Assembly: GCF_900095225.1 (NCBI RefSeq)
Contig: NZ_LT607415.1
Coordinates: forward strand, 186,001 to 250,000
From: Pseudomonas sp. UMAB-08
Lineage (GTDB): Bacteria; Pseudomonadota; Gammaproteobacteria; Pseudomonadales; Pseudomonadaceae
Length of the DNA: 64,000 bases
Direction: 5' to 3'
Shown: piece by piece, positions 11,814 to 21,034 of the stretch
Layout of the letters: each line of letters opens with the position of its first letter
Numbering within the stretch: position 1 is the first letter of the stretch
Notes under the pieces: model-generated
Database searches by the model: none
What the model was told of the DNA's origin: nothing
The model's input: only the letters and a program-made list of their open reading frames with translations
Program-made: the position numbers and the translations under genes

Positions 11814-13790
11814 TCAGCCTGCTACGTCCAATGGCGCAACCTCGAGCAATACCTGGCGGTTTTTTACCTGATCACCTTGAGTCACGTGCAGGCGACGAAT
11901 GACCCCGTCGATTCCGGCTTTGAGCGGGTGTTCCATCTTCATGGCTTCGAGCACCAGTAACAATTGGCCCTGGCTGACGGTCGTCCCTTCGCTGACCAGT
12001 ACATCGACAATCGCTCCGTCCATGGGGGCTTTCAGGGTGCCTGAGTGAACGTTGATCTGGCCTTTGACAAGGGCGTGGGTCAGGTCGAGTACGTGTAGAT
12101 TGCCTGAGTTGCTGTGCAGCCAGAGCGTGTCGGCGTCCAGATGATAGGCATGCCGACGACGCACACCGTCAATCTCGATATTCGCCCGGCGGCCGTCGGT
12201 ATCCAGCACATGCAGGCTGATCAGCGTTTCCACCACCCGCACGTCCAGGCGCTCACCGTTCTGACTCAGCGCCACGGCGAATGTGTGTTCGCCGTTTCCC
12301 AATTGATAGTGTGAGGGGCCCGTGGCGTTGTTGCGCCAGCCTGCACGCTGGGCGGGATGCGTCTTGGCCGAGGCGAGATAAAACAAGGCCGCGGCCATCG
12401 CCAGTTCAATGGCGGTGGGCGAATGAGGGTGCAGGCAAGGGGCGTCGGTGAAGTGATCGCCGATAAACCCGGTGCTGACAGTGCCCGCGACGAACTGCGG
12501 GTGTTGCAGCAACGTGGACAGCAGTTGCTGGTTGCTGTTGATGCCCAACAGCACGCAATCTTCCACCGCTCGCAACAGCTTGCGTCGGGCCTCTTCACGT
12601 GTGGCGCCGTGGGCGATGATTTTGCCCAGCATCGGGTCATAGAACGGGCTGATGTGCTGACCTTCCAGTACCCCATGATCGACCCGCACACCGTCACCCT
12701 GCGCGGGTTGCCAGTGCACGATCTGCCCGGTCTGGGGCATGAACCCCTGCGCCGGGTCCTCGGCGTAAAGCCGAACTTCCATCGCGTGACCCTGGGGTTG
12801 AATCTGCTCCTGACGCAGCGGTAAAGGATCGCCTGCCGCCACTTGAATCTGCCAGGCCACCAGATCCTGGCCGGTGACCATTTCGGTCACCGGGTGTTCG
12901 ACCTGCAAGCGCGTGTTCATTTCCAGAAAGTAGAACCGCCCACGCTGATCAAGCAAAAACTCCACAGTGCCCGCGCCGACGTAATGCACTGCGCTGGCGG
13001 CCTGTAACGCCGCTGCGCCCATGGCGGCGCGCAGCTCCGGGGTCATGATCGGGCAAGGCGCTTCTTCGATGATTTTCTGATGCCGACGTTGCACCGAGCA
13101 GTCACGTTCGCCGAGGTAAACCAGATTGCCGTGGCTGTCGCCGAAGATCTGCATTTCCACGTGACGCGGTCTGATCAGCGCCTGTTCGAGAATCAGTTCG
13201 CTGGAGCCGAAAGCGTTGTGCGCTTCCGACCGTGCGGTGCGCAGGTGTTCGAGCAGGTGTTCGGCTTTTTCCACCATGCGCATGCCCCGGCCACCACCAC
13301 CGGCACTGGCCTTGATCATCAGTGGGTAGCCAATCCGTTCAGCTTCGCGGCCGAGGCTGGCGTCGTCCTGCGCGGCGCCTTGATAGCCCGCGATGCAAGG
13401 CACGCCAGCCTCGATCATCGCCAGTTTGGACAGGCGTTTGCTGCCCATCAGCGTGATTGCTTCCACGCTGGGGCCGATGAAGACCAGACCCGCCGCCGCG
13501 CAGGCCAGAGCAAAATCAGCGTTCTCCGACAAAAAACCATAACCGGGATGAATCGCATCGGCACCCGTGCGTCTGGCGGCGTCGATAATCGCTTCGATGT
13601 TCAGGTACGACTGCTGCACGTGCGCCGGGCCGATACACACCGCTTCATCCGCCAGCTGCACGTGGCGAGCGTGCGCATCCGCTTCGCTGAACACGGCCAC
13701 GCTGCGATAGCCCAGACGGTGTGCAGTGTGCAGAACACGGCAGGCAATTTCGCCGCGGTTAGCGATGAGGATTTTGTTGAAGGCTGGCAT
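11814..13790 (-). CDS. atuF: geranyl-CoA carboxylase, biotin-containing alpha subunit AtuF
   Basis: 658 residues: N-terminal biotin carboxylase with ATP-grasp (FNKILIANRGEIACRV start, SAGGGGRGMRM loop), biotin carboxylase C-domain, and a C-terminal biotinyl domain with EAMKMEHP, where the Lys carries biotin. With AtuC it carboxylates geranyl-CoA (cis form) at the gamma-methyl group, the committing step of acyclic terpene breakdown. Assigned to atu rather than liu (leucine) by gene order atuA-B-C-D-E-F and the divergent TetR gene. Last gene of the operon. Confidence 0.93.
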   Translation of the reverse strand: MPAFNKILIANRGEIACRVLHTAHRLGYRSVAVFSEADAHARHVQLADEAVCIGPAHVQQSYLNIEAIIDAARRTGADAIHPGYGFLSENADFALACAAAGLVFIGPSVEAITLMGSKRLSKLAMIEAGVPCIAGYQGAAQDDASLGREAERIGYPLMIKASAGGGGRGMRMVEKAEHLLEHLRTARSEAHNAFGSSELILEQALIRPRHVEMQIFGDSHGNLVYLGERDCSVQRRHQKIIEEAPCPIMTPELRAAMGAAALQAASAVHYVGAGTVEFLLDQRGRFYFLEMNTRLQVEHPVTEMVTGQDLVAWQIQVAAGDPLPLRQEQIQPQGHAMEVRLYAEDPAQGFMPQTGQIVHWQPAQGDGVRVDHGVLEGQHISPFYDPMLGKIIAHGATREEARRKLLRAVEDCVLLGINSNQQLLSTLLQHPQFVAGTVSTGFIGDHFTDAPCLHPHSPTAIELAMAAALFYLASAKTHPAQRAGWRNNATGPSHYQLGNGEHTFAVALSQNGERLDVRVVETLISLHVLDTDGRRANIEIDGVRRRHAYHLDADTLWLHSNSGNLHVLDLTHALVKGQINVHSGTLKAPMDGAIVDVLVSEGTTVSQGQLLLVLEAMKMEHPLKAGIDGVIRRLHVTQGDQVKNRQVLLEVAPLDVAG

Positions 13791-13814
13791 TCGTGGCGTC
13801 CTTTTTCCGGGTGT

Positions 13815-14621
13815 CTAGAAGCTGCTTTTCGCCCACGCGGGTTCGCGTTTTTGCATGAAAGCCAGCGTGCCTTCCACACCTTCGGTGCCGACGATTGCAG
13901 TGCTGAACGCTTCAGCCGCCTGATCCAGAAGGGCGCCGAGTGGCACATCTGCGGTGGCCAGCAACAAGGCTTTGGTCGCGGCATTCGCACCGGGTGCACA
14001 GCGCAAGACCTGCTCCAACACATCGCTCAAGCGTTCAGCCATGCCTTGCGCGTCGCGTTCGACAAAGTGCACCAGCCCCAGGCGTCCGGCTTCTTCGCCA
14101 TCAAAGCGCGCGGCGGTCAGCGCCAGGCGCCGGGTCTGAGTCAGGCCGATGCGCTTGACCACGAACGGGGCGATTTGCGCCGGGATCAGACCGAGGCTGG
14201 TTTCTGGCAGACCGAATTGCGCCTGATGATGGGCAATGGCGACGTCGCTGACGCAGGCCAGGCCAAAGCCGCCACCCAGCACCGCGCCTTCCAGCACCGC
14301 GACCACCACCTGCGGGGCTTTTTCCACTTCTTCCAGCAGCGCGCCAAATGCGCGGTTCAAATCCTTGTAAGCCTCGGCGCCCTGGCCTCGGGCGTTGGCC
14401 ATGTCCTTGATGTCGCCACCGGCGCAGAAATGCCCGCCGGCACCGCACAGCACCAGCGCCCGCACCTGTGGGTCTTCGCGCACCCCGGCCAGCACAGCGC
14501 GCAGTTCGCCGACCATGTGCAGGCTCATGGCGTTGCGGCTTTCAGGCCGATTAAGGGTGATGTGCAGCACGCCGTCGTGGCTATTCAGCAGCAGGGTGTG
14601 GCACGTGGGCAACAGGCTCAT
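13815..14621 (-). CDS. atuE: isohexenylglutaconyl-CoA hydratase AtuE
   Basis: Crotonase-fold enzyme (268 residues) hydrating isohexenylglutaconyl-CoA formed by AtuCF. It shows the oxyanion-hole loops GAGGHFCAGGDIKDM and LGGGFGLACVSDVA and a family-typical start region with TLNRPESRNAMSLHM. Its start overlaps the atuD stop by four bases (ATGA), indicating translational coupling. LiuC-like sequence is expected because AtuE and LiuC are paralogues. Confidence 0.92.
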   Translation of the reverse strand: MSLLPTCHTLLLNSHDGVLHITLNRPESRNAMSLHMVGELRAVLAGVREDPQVRALVLCGAGGHFCAGGDIKDMANARGQGAEAYKDLNRAFGALLEEVEKAPQVVVAVLEGAVLGGGFGLACVSDVAIAHHQAQFGLPETSLGLIPAQIAPFVVKRIGLTQTRRLALTAARFDGEEAGRLGLVHFVERDAQGMAERLSDVLEQVLRCAPGANAATKALLLATADVPLGALLDQAAEAFSTAIVGTEGVEGTLAFMQKREPAWAKSSF

Positions 14622-15775
14622 GCTTTTTTACCGGGCAGGATGCTCATCAGTTTGCAGATAATCCCGAGCATGATTTCGTCGGCGCCGCCGCCAATCGACA
14701 CCAGGCGCACATCGCGATAAGCGCGGGAAACCGGGTTGTCCCACATAAAGCCCATGCCGCCCCAATATTGCAGGCAACTGTCGCTGACTTCGCGGCCCAG
14801 TCGTCCGGCCTTGAGTTTGGCCATTGATGCCAGTTTGGTCACATCGCGGCCCTTCACGTACTGCTCGGTCGCCTGATAGACCAGGGCCCGCAGGCATTCG
14901 ATTTCGGTTTGCAGTTCGGCCAGGCGGAAGTGGATCACCTGATTGTCGATCAGCGCGTTGCCGAAGGTTTTGCGCTCGCGGCAGTACTCGATGGTGCTGT
15001 CGATGCAGTACTCCAGGCCCTTGATCATGTTGGCGGCACCGAACAGACGCTCTTCCTGGAACTGCAGCATCTGCATCATGAACCCTGCGCCTTCGTGGCC
15101 GATTCGATTGCGTTGGGGGACGCGTACGTTATCGAAAAACACCTGGGCGGTTTCCGAGCTGCGCATGCCGAGCTTGTCCAGGAGTGGGCTGAGGCTGATG
15201 CCGGGGCTGTTCATCGGCACCATGATCAGCGATTTATTCACATGGGCTTTGTCGTCCGAAGTGTTGGCCAGCAAGCAAATGAAGTCTGCGTTCGGAGCGT
15301 TGGTGATCCACATTTTGCTGCCATTGATCACGTAGTCGGCGCCGTCTTTTTTCGCACAGGTCTTGAGTCCCGCGACATCGGAGCCAGCGCCGACTTCGGA
15401 TACGCCAATACAGCCGACCTTTTCGCCGGTGATGGCCGGGCGCAGGAACTCTTCGCGCAACTCATCGGAGCCAAAGCGCGCCAACGCGGGGGTGCACATG
15501 TCGGTCTGCACGCCGATGGACATCGGGATGCCGCCGCAGTGGATGGTGCCAAACTCTTCGGCGGCGACGATGGAGTAGCTGTAATCCAGGCCCATCCCAC
15601 CAAACTGTTCGGGTTTTGAAATGCCCAACAGACCCAGTTCGCCGGCTTTCTTGAACAGCTCATGGATCGGGAAACGTCCCGCTTTTTCCCATTCATCGAC
15701 GTGCGGATTGATCTCCTTGTCGACAAAATTATGCACGGTACGCCGCAGTGCTTCGTGTTCCTGGGTGAAGATCAT
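14618..15775 (-). CDS. atuD: citronellyl-CoA dehydrogenase AtuD
   Basis: FAD-dependent acyl-CoA dehydrogenase (385 residues) oxidising citronellyl-CoA to geranyl-CoA. It contains CIGVSEVGAGSDVAGLKT and the FAD-site WITNAPNADF near mid-protein, plus C-terminal YRDVRLVSIGGGADEIM, which normally follows the position of the catalytic Glu. AAGGAG precedes the ATG at 15775. Third gene before the end of the operon; couples to atuE by ATGA overlap. Confidence 0.92.
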   Translation of the reverse strand: MIFTQEHEALRRTVHNFVDKEINPHVDEWEKAGRFPIHELFKKAGELGLLGISKPEQFGGMGLDYSYSIVAAEEFGTIHCGGIPMSIGVQTDMCTPALARFGSDELREEFLRPAITGEKVGCIGVSEVGAGSDVAGLKTCAKKDGADYVINGSKMWITNAPNADFICLLANTSDDKAHVNKSLIMVPMNSPGISLSPLLDKLGMRSSETAQVFFDNVRVPQRNRIGHEGAGFMMQMLQFQEERLFGAANMIKGLEYCIDSTIEYCRERKTFGNALIDNQVIHFRLAELQTEIECLRALVYQATEQYVKGRDVTKLASMAKLKAGRLGREVSDSCLQYWGGMGFMWDNPVSRAYRDVRLVSIGGGADEIMLGIICKLMSILPGKKA

Positions 15776-15815
15776 TTTTATTGTTCTCCTTTGGAAATCG
15801 CCTACGGGTTCAACA

Positions 15816-17432
15816 TCAAAATCGCGCCACGCCGAAGCTATTCGGTTGCAGCGGTCTTACCGCCGCTTCCTGACAAATATCCAGCAAATAGCCGAGCAAG
15901 GTTCGGGTGTCGCGAGGGTCGATCAGGCCGTCATCCCACAGGCTGGCCGTGCCGTACAGCGCCCCGGACTGACTGTCGAGCTTCTGTGCGGTCACCTGTT
16001 CCAGCATGTCGAGCATCTTCGGGTCCGGGTCGAGTCCGGCTTTGATGTGTTTGGCCTCGGTGACGATGCGCAACACCTTGCCGGCCTGAGCGCCGCCCAT
16101 CACTGCGGTTCGGCTGTTGGGCCAGGCAAAGATGAAGCGCGGGTCCAGACCTCGGCCGCACATAGCGTAGTTGCCCGCGCCGTAGGAACCCCCGACCACA
16201 ATGGTCAGTTTCGGCACCCTGGCATTGGCCACCGCCTGAATCATCTTCGCCCCATGCTTGATCACGCCGTGTTGTTCGGACTCGGTACCGACCATGAAGC
16301 CGGTGGTGTTGTGGAAGAACAGCAGCGGCGTCTGGCTTTGGTCGCACAGCTGAATGAATTGCGCGGCCTTGCTCGCGCCTTTGGGCGTGATCGGCCCGTT
16401 GTTGCCGATAAACCCGCAGGGCTGGCCTTCAATCTGCAAATGACCGCAGACGGTTTGCTGGTCGTATTCGCCTTTGAACTCGAGAAACACTGAGCCATCG
16501 GCCAGACGGGCGATGATTTCACGCACGTCATAGGGCTTTTTCGGGTCATGGGGGATCAGCCCGAGCAGCTCGTCGATGGGGTAGCGCGGCGCTTGATAAG
16601 GCGGGCGGGGGCGCATCGGCAACTGGGCATTCCACGGCAGCAAGGCGATGATTTCGCGCACGATGCGCAACCCATCGGCGTCGTTTTCCGCCAGATACTC
16701 TGCGGTGCCGGCAATTTGCGCGTGCATCTCTGCGCCGCCCAGCTCTTCATCGGTCGCAATTTCGCCGGTCGCCGCCTTGAGCAACGGCGGACCGGCGAGA
16801 AACAGTTTTGCCTTGCCGCGCACCACCACCACGTAATCCGACAGTCCCGGCTGATAAGCGCCGCCAGCCGTGGAGGAACCATGCACCACGGTGATTTGCG
16901 GCAAGCCCATGGCCGACATCCGCGCCTGATTGGCAAACCCTCGCGCGCCCTCGACGAAAATCTCCGCCGCATAGTTGAGGTTGGCGCCGCCGCTTTCGGC
17001 CAGGGTCACCACCGGCAATTTGTTTTCCATGGCGATCTGTTGCAGGCGCAGGGATTTTTTCAGTCCACTGGGGGAAATCGTGCCTCCCCGGATAGCGCTG
17101 TTATTGGCGACCACCAGCACACGCACCCCGGACACATAACCGATGCCGGCAATCAGCCCGCCACCGGCCTGGCTGCCGTCCTTGTCGTCATGCAGTTTGT
17201 AGCCGGCCAGCGACGCCAGTTCGAGAAACGGCGCGCCAGGGTCGAGCAACAGATTCAGGCGTTCGCGGGGCAACAGCTGACCGCGTTTGTCGAATTTTGG
17301 CTTGGCCTCAAGGGCTTTGTCCAACAGCACCCGTTCAAGCTGGCGCACCTGCGCGATACTCGCCAGCATGGCCTCGCGGTTCTGCGCAAAGCTCGTGCTG
17401 TGGCAATCAAGCTGCGATTCAATTACCGGCAT
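15816..17432 (-). CDS. atuC: geranyl-CoA carboxylase, carboxyltransferase beta subunit AtuC
   Basis: 538 residues of two crotonase-like carboxyltransferase domains. Motifs: ANNSAIRGGTISPSGLKKSL in the N-half and GGSYGAGNYAMCGRGLDPRF plus NSRTAVMGGAQAG in the C-half, which form the acyl-CoA and carboxybiotin sites. Works with AtuF. AAGGAG precedes the ATG at 17432; only three bases separate it from the end of atuB, so they are co-transcribed. Confidence 0.94.
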   Translation of the reverse strand: MPVIESQLDCHSTSFAQNREAMLASIAQVRQLERVLLDKALEAKPKFDKRGQLLPRERLNLLLDPGAPFLELASLAGYKLHDDKDGSQAGGGLIAGIGYVSGVRVLVVANNSAIRGGTISPSGLKKSLRLQQIAMENKLPVVTLAESGGANLNYAAEIFVEGARGFANQARMSAMGLPQITVVHGSSTAGGAYQPGLSDYVVVVRGKAKLFLAGPPLLKAATGEIATDEELGGAEMHAQIAGTAEYLAENDADGLRIVREIIALLPWNAQLPMRPRPPYQAPRYPIDELLGLIPHDPKKPYDVREIIARLADGSVFLEFKGEYDQQTVCGHLQIEGQPCGFIGNNGPITPKGASKAAQFIQLCDQSQTPLLFFHNTTGFMVGTESEQHGVIKHGAKMIQAVANARVPKLTIVVGGSYGAGNYAMCGRGLDPRFIFAWPNSRTAVMGGAQAGKVLRIVTEAKHIKAGLDPDPKMLDMLEQVTAQKLDSQSGALYGTASLWDDGLIDPRDTRTLLGYLLDICQEAAVRPLQPNSFGVARF

Positions 17433-17435
17433 GCG

Positions 17436-18305
17436 CTACTCCTTGTCCTTCAAGACATCGGGCAGACAGGCGCGATGAAAGCCGTTATACGACGTGCTGT
17501 TCTGCGCCTTGTGCAATGGCCAGGCGCGACTGCCAAGGCTGGCGGCACCATCAATGCGCAGGGTGCTGCCGCTGATGAACGCGGCCCCGGGACTGAGCAG
17601 AAACACAATCGCCGCGCTGACCTCGGATTCGGTGCCAATACGCTTGAGCGGTACATGCTCGCGCAAGGTGGGAATCACTGCCTTGAACGCACCTTCGTAC
17701 GTATCCATGCCGCTGGAAGCTATCCATCCCGGTGCTACAGCGTTGACGCGTACTCCGGCATAAGCCCATTCAACCGCAGCGGTTTTGGTGAGGTTTTCCA
17801 TGCCTGAACGGGCGGCACCGGAATGGCCCATACCGGGCATTCCGCCCCACATGTCGGCGAGCATGTTGACGATGGCGCCACCGTGCCGGCTCATGGATTG
17901 ATTGAAGACCTCGCGCGCCATCAGGAAACCACCGACCAGATTGGTGCGTATCACGGTTTCGAAACCCTTCTGATTGATTGAGGCCAGTGGGGCGGGGTAT
18001 TGGCCGCCGGCGTTGTTGACCAGCCCATGAATCGGCCCGCGCTCGGCAATCACCTGAGTGACCAGCGCCTTGACCCGATCTTCTTCGCGGATGTCGCACA
18101 CCTGCCAGCTGACCTGACCGCCGTCTTCGCTGATCTCGGCGCTCACCTGCTCGAGTTTCGCCTGCTTGCGCCCGACCAACACCACATGGGCGCCAAGGGC
18201 TGCCAACTCGTGGGCGGTGCAACGGCCGATACCGCTGCCGCCACCGGTGACCACATGGGTCTGGCTGCGGAACAGGTCGGGTCTGAAGACCGAATCGTAT
18301 GCCAT
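17436..18305 (-). CDS. atuB: short-chain dehydrogenase AtuB
   Basis: SDR-fold oxidoreductase (289 residues). It has the cofactor loop TGGGSGIGRCTA and NNAGGQ. Where most SDRs read YxxxK, this protein reads HSGAARSGMENLTK, so the usual catalytic Tyr appears absent, as in 2,4-dienoyl-CoA reductase-like SDRs. Its exact step in terpene oxidation has not been firmly assigned in the literature I know. Thirteen bases separate it from atuA. Confidence 0.85.
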   Translation of the reverse strand: MAYDSVFRPDLFRSQTHVVTGGGSGIGRCTAHELAALGAHVVLVGRKQAKLEQVSAEISEDGGQVSWQVCDIREEDRVKALVTQVIAERGPIHGLVNNAGGQYPAPLASINQKGFETVIRTNLVGGFLMAREVFNQSMSRHGGAIVNMLADMWGGMPGMGHSGAARSGMENLTKTAAVEWAYAGVRVNAVAPGWIASSGMDTYEGAFKAVIPTLREHVPLKRIGTESEVSAAIVFLLSPGAAFISGSTLRIDGAASLGSRAWPLHKAQNSTSYNGFHRACLPDVLKDKE

Positions 18306-18318
18306 GCATCACCCCTTC

Positions 18319-20145
18319 TTATTGAGTGTCCGGATCGCTTTCCGGGAATTGCTGGCCATCGACCTGATCGGCAATGCTTTGTGGCACCGGGATCTGGATT
18401 TCCAGCAGTTGCTGAGCGAACGCTTTGCCCTGCGGGTCGATACGCAGGCTGGCGACTCCGCCACCGCCGAGGGCGTTTTCCAGGAGGAAATTCAGGCTGT
18501 GGCTGCCGGGGAGATACCAGCGCTCGACCCGACCATGAATCGGGTCGAGGACATGGCTCATCCAGTCCACAACCACCGCGCTGCTCAGGGTTTCGGCGAT
18601 CCACGGCAGGTACTCAGGGCGTCGCGCCATGACCCCGATATTGCTGTGGTTGCCTTTGTCACCGGAGCGCGCTACCGCCAGTTTTACCAAGGGCACGCTG
18701 GCATCGGCACGGCCATGAGGTTGCGGCGGTTGCAGGTCCAGGGGCAGTGCGCTTGGGTCGAACCTCTGCTGGGGCGGCAGCTCGAAAGGACTGCGCTGGC
18801 CATCGATGTCGATTTCCAGGCGGCAGGCGGACTTGTCGATCAGGAATGAGAACAGGCGAATGACCGGGTACACCGTGGGCCGGCCGCCAACGATGCCCGT
18901 GAGCCCCGGCGCCATGCCCGTGGCGGCCTGCGCGATCTCGCGGGAGAAGAGGATCAATGCTTGTTTTTCGGGGTGACGCACCGCCAGTTTGATCACCACT
19001 TCGCGAGTGTCGTGCCGTTGGCCGTGGGGGCCATAGGTGGCTTCGCTGCCCAGCAGTTCGATGTTCACTTCGCTATAGGGTGGCCAGCCGCGTTGGCTGA
19101 ACAGCTCATTGGTTTTGTTGATAATCGCCTGGCCGACGCGCTCGGCTTTTTTTACCGCATCGATTCCGGCGATCAGGCAACTGGCCGTGCAGCGGAAACC
19201 GTCCGGGTACGTCGCGCAAACCTTGTATTGGCCGCTGGGCGCCAAGCCGCGAGCGCCCTCGACGCTGACCCGGTTGTCGCCCACTTGCTTGAGTCGGACG
19301 TGGGTGAAGTCGCACACCACATCAGGCAGCAGGTAGGCCCGTGGGTCGCCGATTTCGTAGAGCAACTGTTCACCGACACTCAGCGGTGAGATCAACCCCC
19401 CGGAGCCGGCGGGTTTACTGACAATGAAGTGACTGCCAGCGCTGACTTCAATGATCGGGAAGCCGATATGTTCGTAGTCCGGCACGTCCTGCCAGTCAGT
19501 GAAGTTGCCGCCAGTGCACTGCGCGCCACACTCTATGATGTGGCCGGCGAGGGCGGCTTGGGCCAGTTTGTCGTGATCCTGCCAGGACCAGCCGAACTCG
19601 TGGACCAGCGCTGCACTGACCACTGCGCTGTCGACCACTCTGCCGGTGATGACGATATCAGCGCCCAGTCGCAGCGCTTCGACAATGCCAGGTGCACCGA
19701 GATACGCATTGATGGACACGCACATCGGCGGCAGGGGCGCGCCAGTGAACATTTCGTGAACGCCCGCGCCGCTCAAGTGCTTGAACTGCGGCTGCAGATC
19801 ATCGCCGAGCAGGACAGCGATCTTCAGGTTGACCCCCGCGCGCAGGCAGGCTGCGTGCAAGGCTGCTGCACAGGCAAGGGGATTGACTCCGCCCGCGTTG
19901 CTGATGATCCTGATCTTCTGCTCGGCGATCTTTGGCAGCAGCGGTGCGAGCACTTCGATGAAGTCAGTGGCGAAACCCGCGTCCGGATTTTTCATCCGGG
20001 CCCCGGCCAGCAGCGACATGGTGATCTCGGCCAGGTAGTCGAACACCAGATAGTCCAGTCCACCGCCGTCCACCAGTTGCGCGGCCGCCGTGCAGGTATC
20101 CCCCCAGAATGCGCTGGCGCAACCGATGCGCACGGTTTTGGACAT
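18319..20145 (-). CDS. atuA: acyclic terpene utilisation protein AtuA
   Basis: First gene of the operon, 608 residues. The N-terminal two thirds is DUF1446 (AtuA family); the last ~110 residues (from about LVKLAVARSGDKGNHSNIGV) are the AtuA-like C-terminal domain. Required for growth on citronellol or geraniol in P. aeruginosa but with no established reaction. Start: ATG at 20145 (MSKTVRIGC) with GAGGT upstream is chosen over an in-frame ATG at 20175. Two AtuR-type palindromes lie upstream. Confidence 0.93.
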   Translation of the reverse strand: MSKTVRIGCASAFWGDTCTAAAQLVDGGGLDYLVFDYLAEITMSLLAGARMKNPDAGFATDFIEVLAPLLPKIAEQKIRIISNAGGVNPLACAAALHAACLRAGVNLKIAVLLGDDLQPQFKHLSGAGVHEMFTGAPLPPMCVSINAYLGAPGIVEALRLGADIVITGRVVDSAVVSAALVHEFGWSWQDHDKLAQAALAGHIIECGAQCTGGNFTDWQDVPDYEHIGFPIIEVSAGSHFIVSKPAGSGGLISPLSVGEQLLYEIGDPRAYLLPDVVCDFTHVRLKQVGDNRVSVEGARGLAPSGQYKVCATYPDGFRCTASCLIAGIDAVKKAERVGQAIINKTNELFSQRGWPPYSEVNIELLGSEATYGPHGQRHDTREVVIKLAVRHPEKQALILFSREIAQAATGMAPGLTGIVGGRPTVYPVIRLFSFLIDKSACRLEIDIDGQRSPFELPPQQRFDPSALPLDLQPPQPHGRADASVPLVKLAVARSGDKGNHSNIGVMARRPEYLPWIAETLSSAVVVDWMSHVLDPIHGRVERWYLPGSHSLNFLLENALGGGGVASLRIDPQGKAFAQQLLEIQIPVPQSIADQVDGQQFPESDPDTQ

Positions 20146-20183
20146 GACAGACCTCGTAGTCGATTGACTGTGCATTAGAGACT

Positions 20184-20201
20184 ACCAAGCAAGCGCTTGG
20201 T
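20184..20201. promoter_or_regulatory. AtuR operator, site 1 (atuA-proximal)
   Basis: ACCAAGC-AAGC-GCTTGGT: seven-base arms around four bases, 38 bases upstream of the atuA start. Published work on P. aeruginosa AtuR describes two 13-bp inverted repeats in the same intergenic region; this matches in position and kind. Confidence 0.75.
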
Positions 20202-20240
20202 TTTGAAAGCCCCAACTTAAAATAATTGCTTTACGTGGCA

Positions 20241-20258
20241 CCCGAGCGCTTGCTTGGT
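20241..20258. promoter_or_regulatory. AtuR operator, site 2 (atuR-proximal)
   Basis: CCCGAGC-GCTT-GCTTGGT, the same architecture as site 1 with an imperfect left arm, 57 bases from site 1 centre to centre and about 58 bases before the atuR start. Suggests repression of both divergent promoters. Confidence 0.7.
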
Positions 20259-20316
20259 GTGCCGCACAGGCATAAATTGCGCGCGCCATATGCCAACTTC
20301 CAAGAGGAACCTCACC

Positions 20317-20934
20317 GTGGACGAGCAAAAAGCCTTGAAGGTGATGCGCGAATTGGTGGACGGTGGGCACATCACCGATCCCGACAGCGCCCGTGGCAAA
20401 CTGCTGCAGGTGGCTGCTCACCTGTTTCGCAACAAAGGCTACGAACGCACCACCGTGCGGGACTTGGCTGGCGCTGTAGGCATTCAGTCCGGAAGTATTT
20501 TTCATCACTTCAAAAGCAAGGACGAAATCCTGCGCTCAGTGATGGAAGAGACCATCCGCTATAACACCGCCTTGATGCATGCGGCGCTCGCCGACGCGGG
20601 CACTGTGCGCGAGCGGGTGCTCGCGCTGATTCGCTGTGAGCTGCAATCGATTATGGGCGGCAGTGGCGAGGCCATGGCAGTACTGGTCTACGAGTGGCGA
20701 TCGTTGTCGGAAGAAGGGCAGGTTCACGTGCTGGCCTTGCGCGACCTCTACGAGCAGCTCTGGCTGCAAGTACTGGGAGAGGCGAAAGAGGCCGGCCATA
20801 TCAAGGGCGATGTGTTTATCACACGGCGCTTTCTAACGGGCGCCTTGTCGTGGACCACCACCTGGTTTCGCGCTGAAGGCAGCATGACCCTTGATCAGTT
20901 GGCGGATGAAGCACTGATCATGGTTTTAAAATAA
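20317..20934 (+). CDS. atuR: TetR-family repressor AtuR
   Basis: 205 residues with an N-terminal TetR helix-turn-helix (FRNKGYERTTVRDLAGAVGI, then GSIFHHFKSKDEIL) and an all-helical ligand domain. It controls the divergent atu operon and probably itself. Start: GTG at 20317 has AAGAGG at good spacing; an ATG at 20290 is possible but lacks a clear signal. By analogy with P. aeruginosa the inducer is an acyclic-terpene CoA thioester; that part is inference. Confidence 0.9.
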   Translation: MDEQKALKVMRELVDGGHITDPDSARGKLLQVAAHLFRNKGYERTTVRDLAGAVGIQSGSIFHHFKSKDEILRSVMEETIRYNTALMHAALADAGTVRERVLALIRCELQSIMGGSGEAMAVLVYEWRSLSEEGQVHVLALRDLYEQLWLQVLGEAKEAGHIKGDVFITRRFLTGALSWTTTWFRAEGSMTLDQLADEALIMVLK

Positions 20935-21034
20935 CGGTGAAACCTGCCAGCGAGTGCGATTTGAAAGCACGTTGACATTGTCTAACAGGCCGAAAACGCA
21001 TAGCTTATCCACATCCAGTTACCTGAGGTGTGCC

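Noticed and set aside
13080..14720. A 546-codon open frame on the plus strand opposite atuE/atuF
   Set aside because: Antisense shadow in GC-rich coding DNA. Both minus-strand genes under it are clear family members, and the translation has no recognisable domain.
16548..17807. A 419-codon plus-strand open frame opposite atuB/atuC
   Set aside because: Same reason: low-complexity Arg/Gln/His-rich translation antisense to well-supported genes.
11814..18305. Reading the cluster as the leucine/isovalerate liu operon
   Set aside because: The subunits are paralogous, but the order A-B-C-D-E-F, the DUF1446 protein AtuA and the divergent TetR gene with its palindromes match atu. No MerR-type liuR and no liuE (HMG-CoA lyase) are present.
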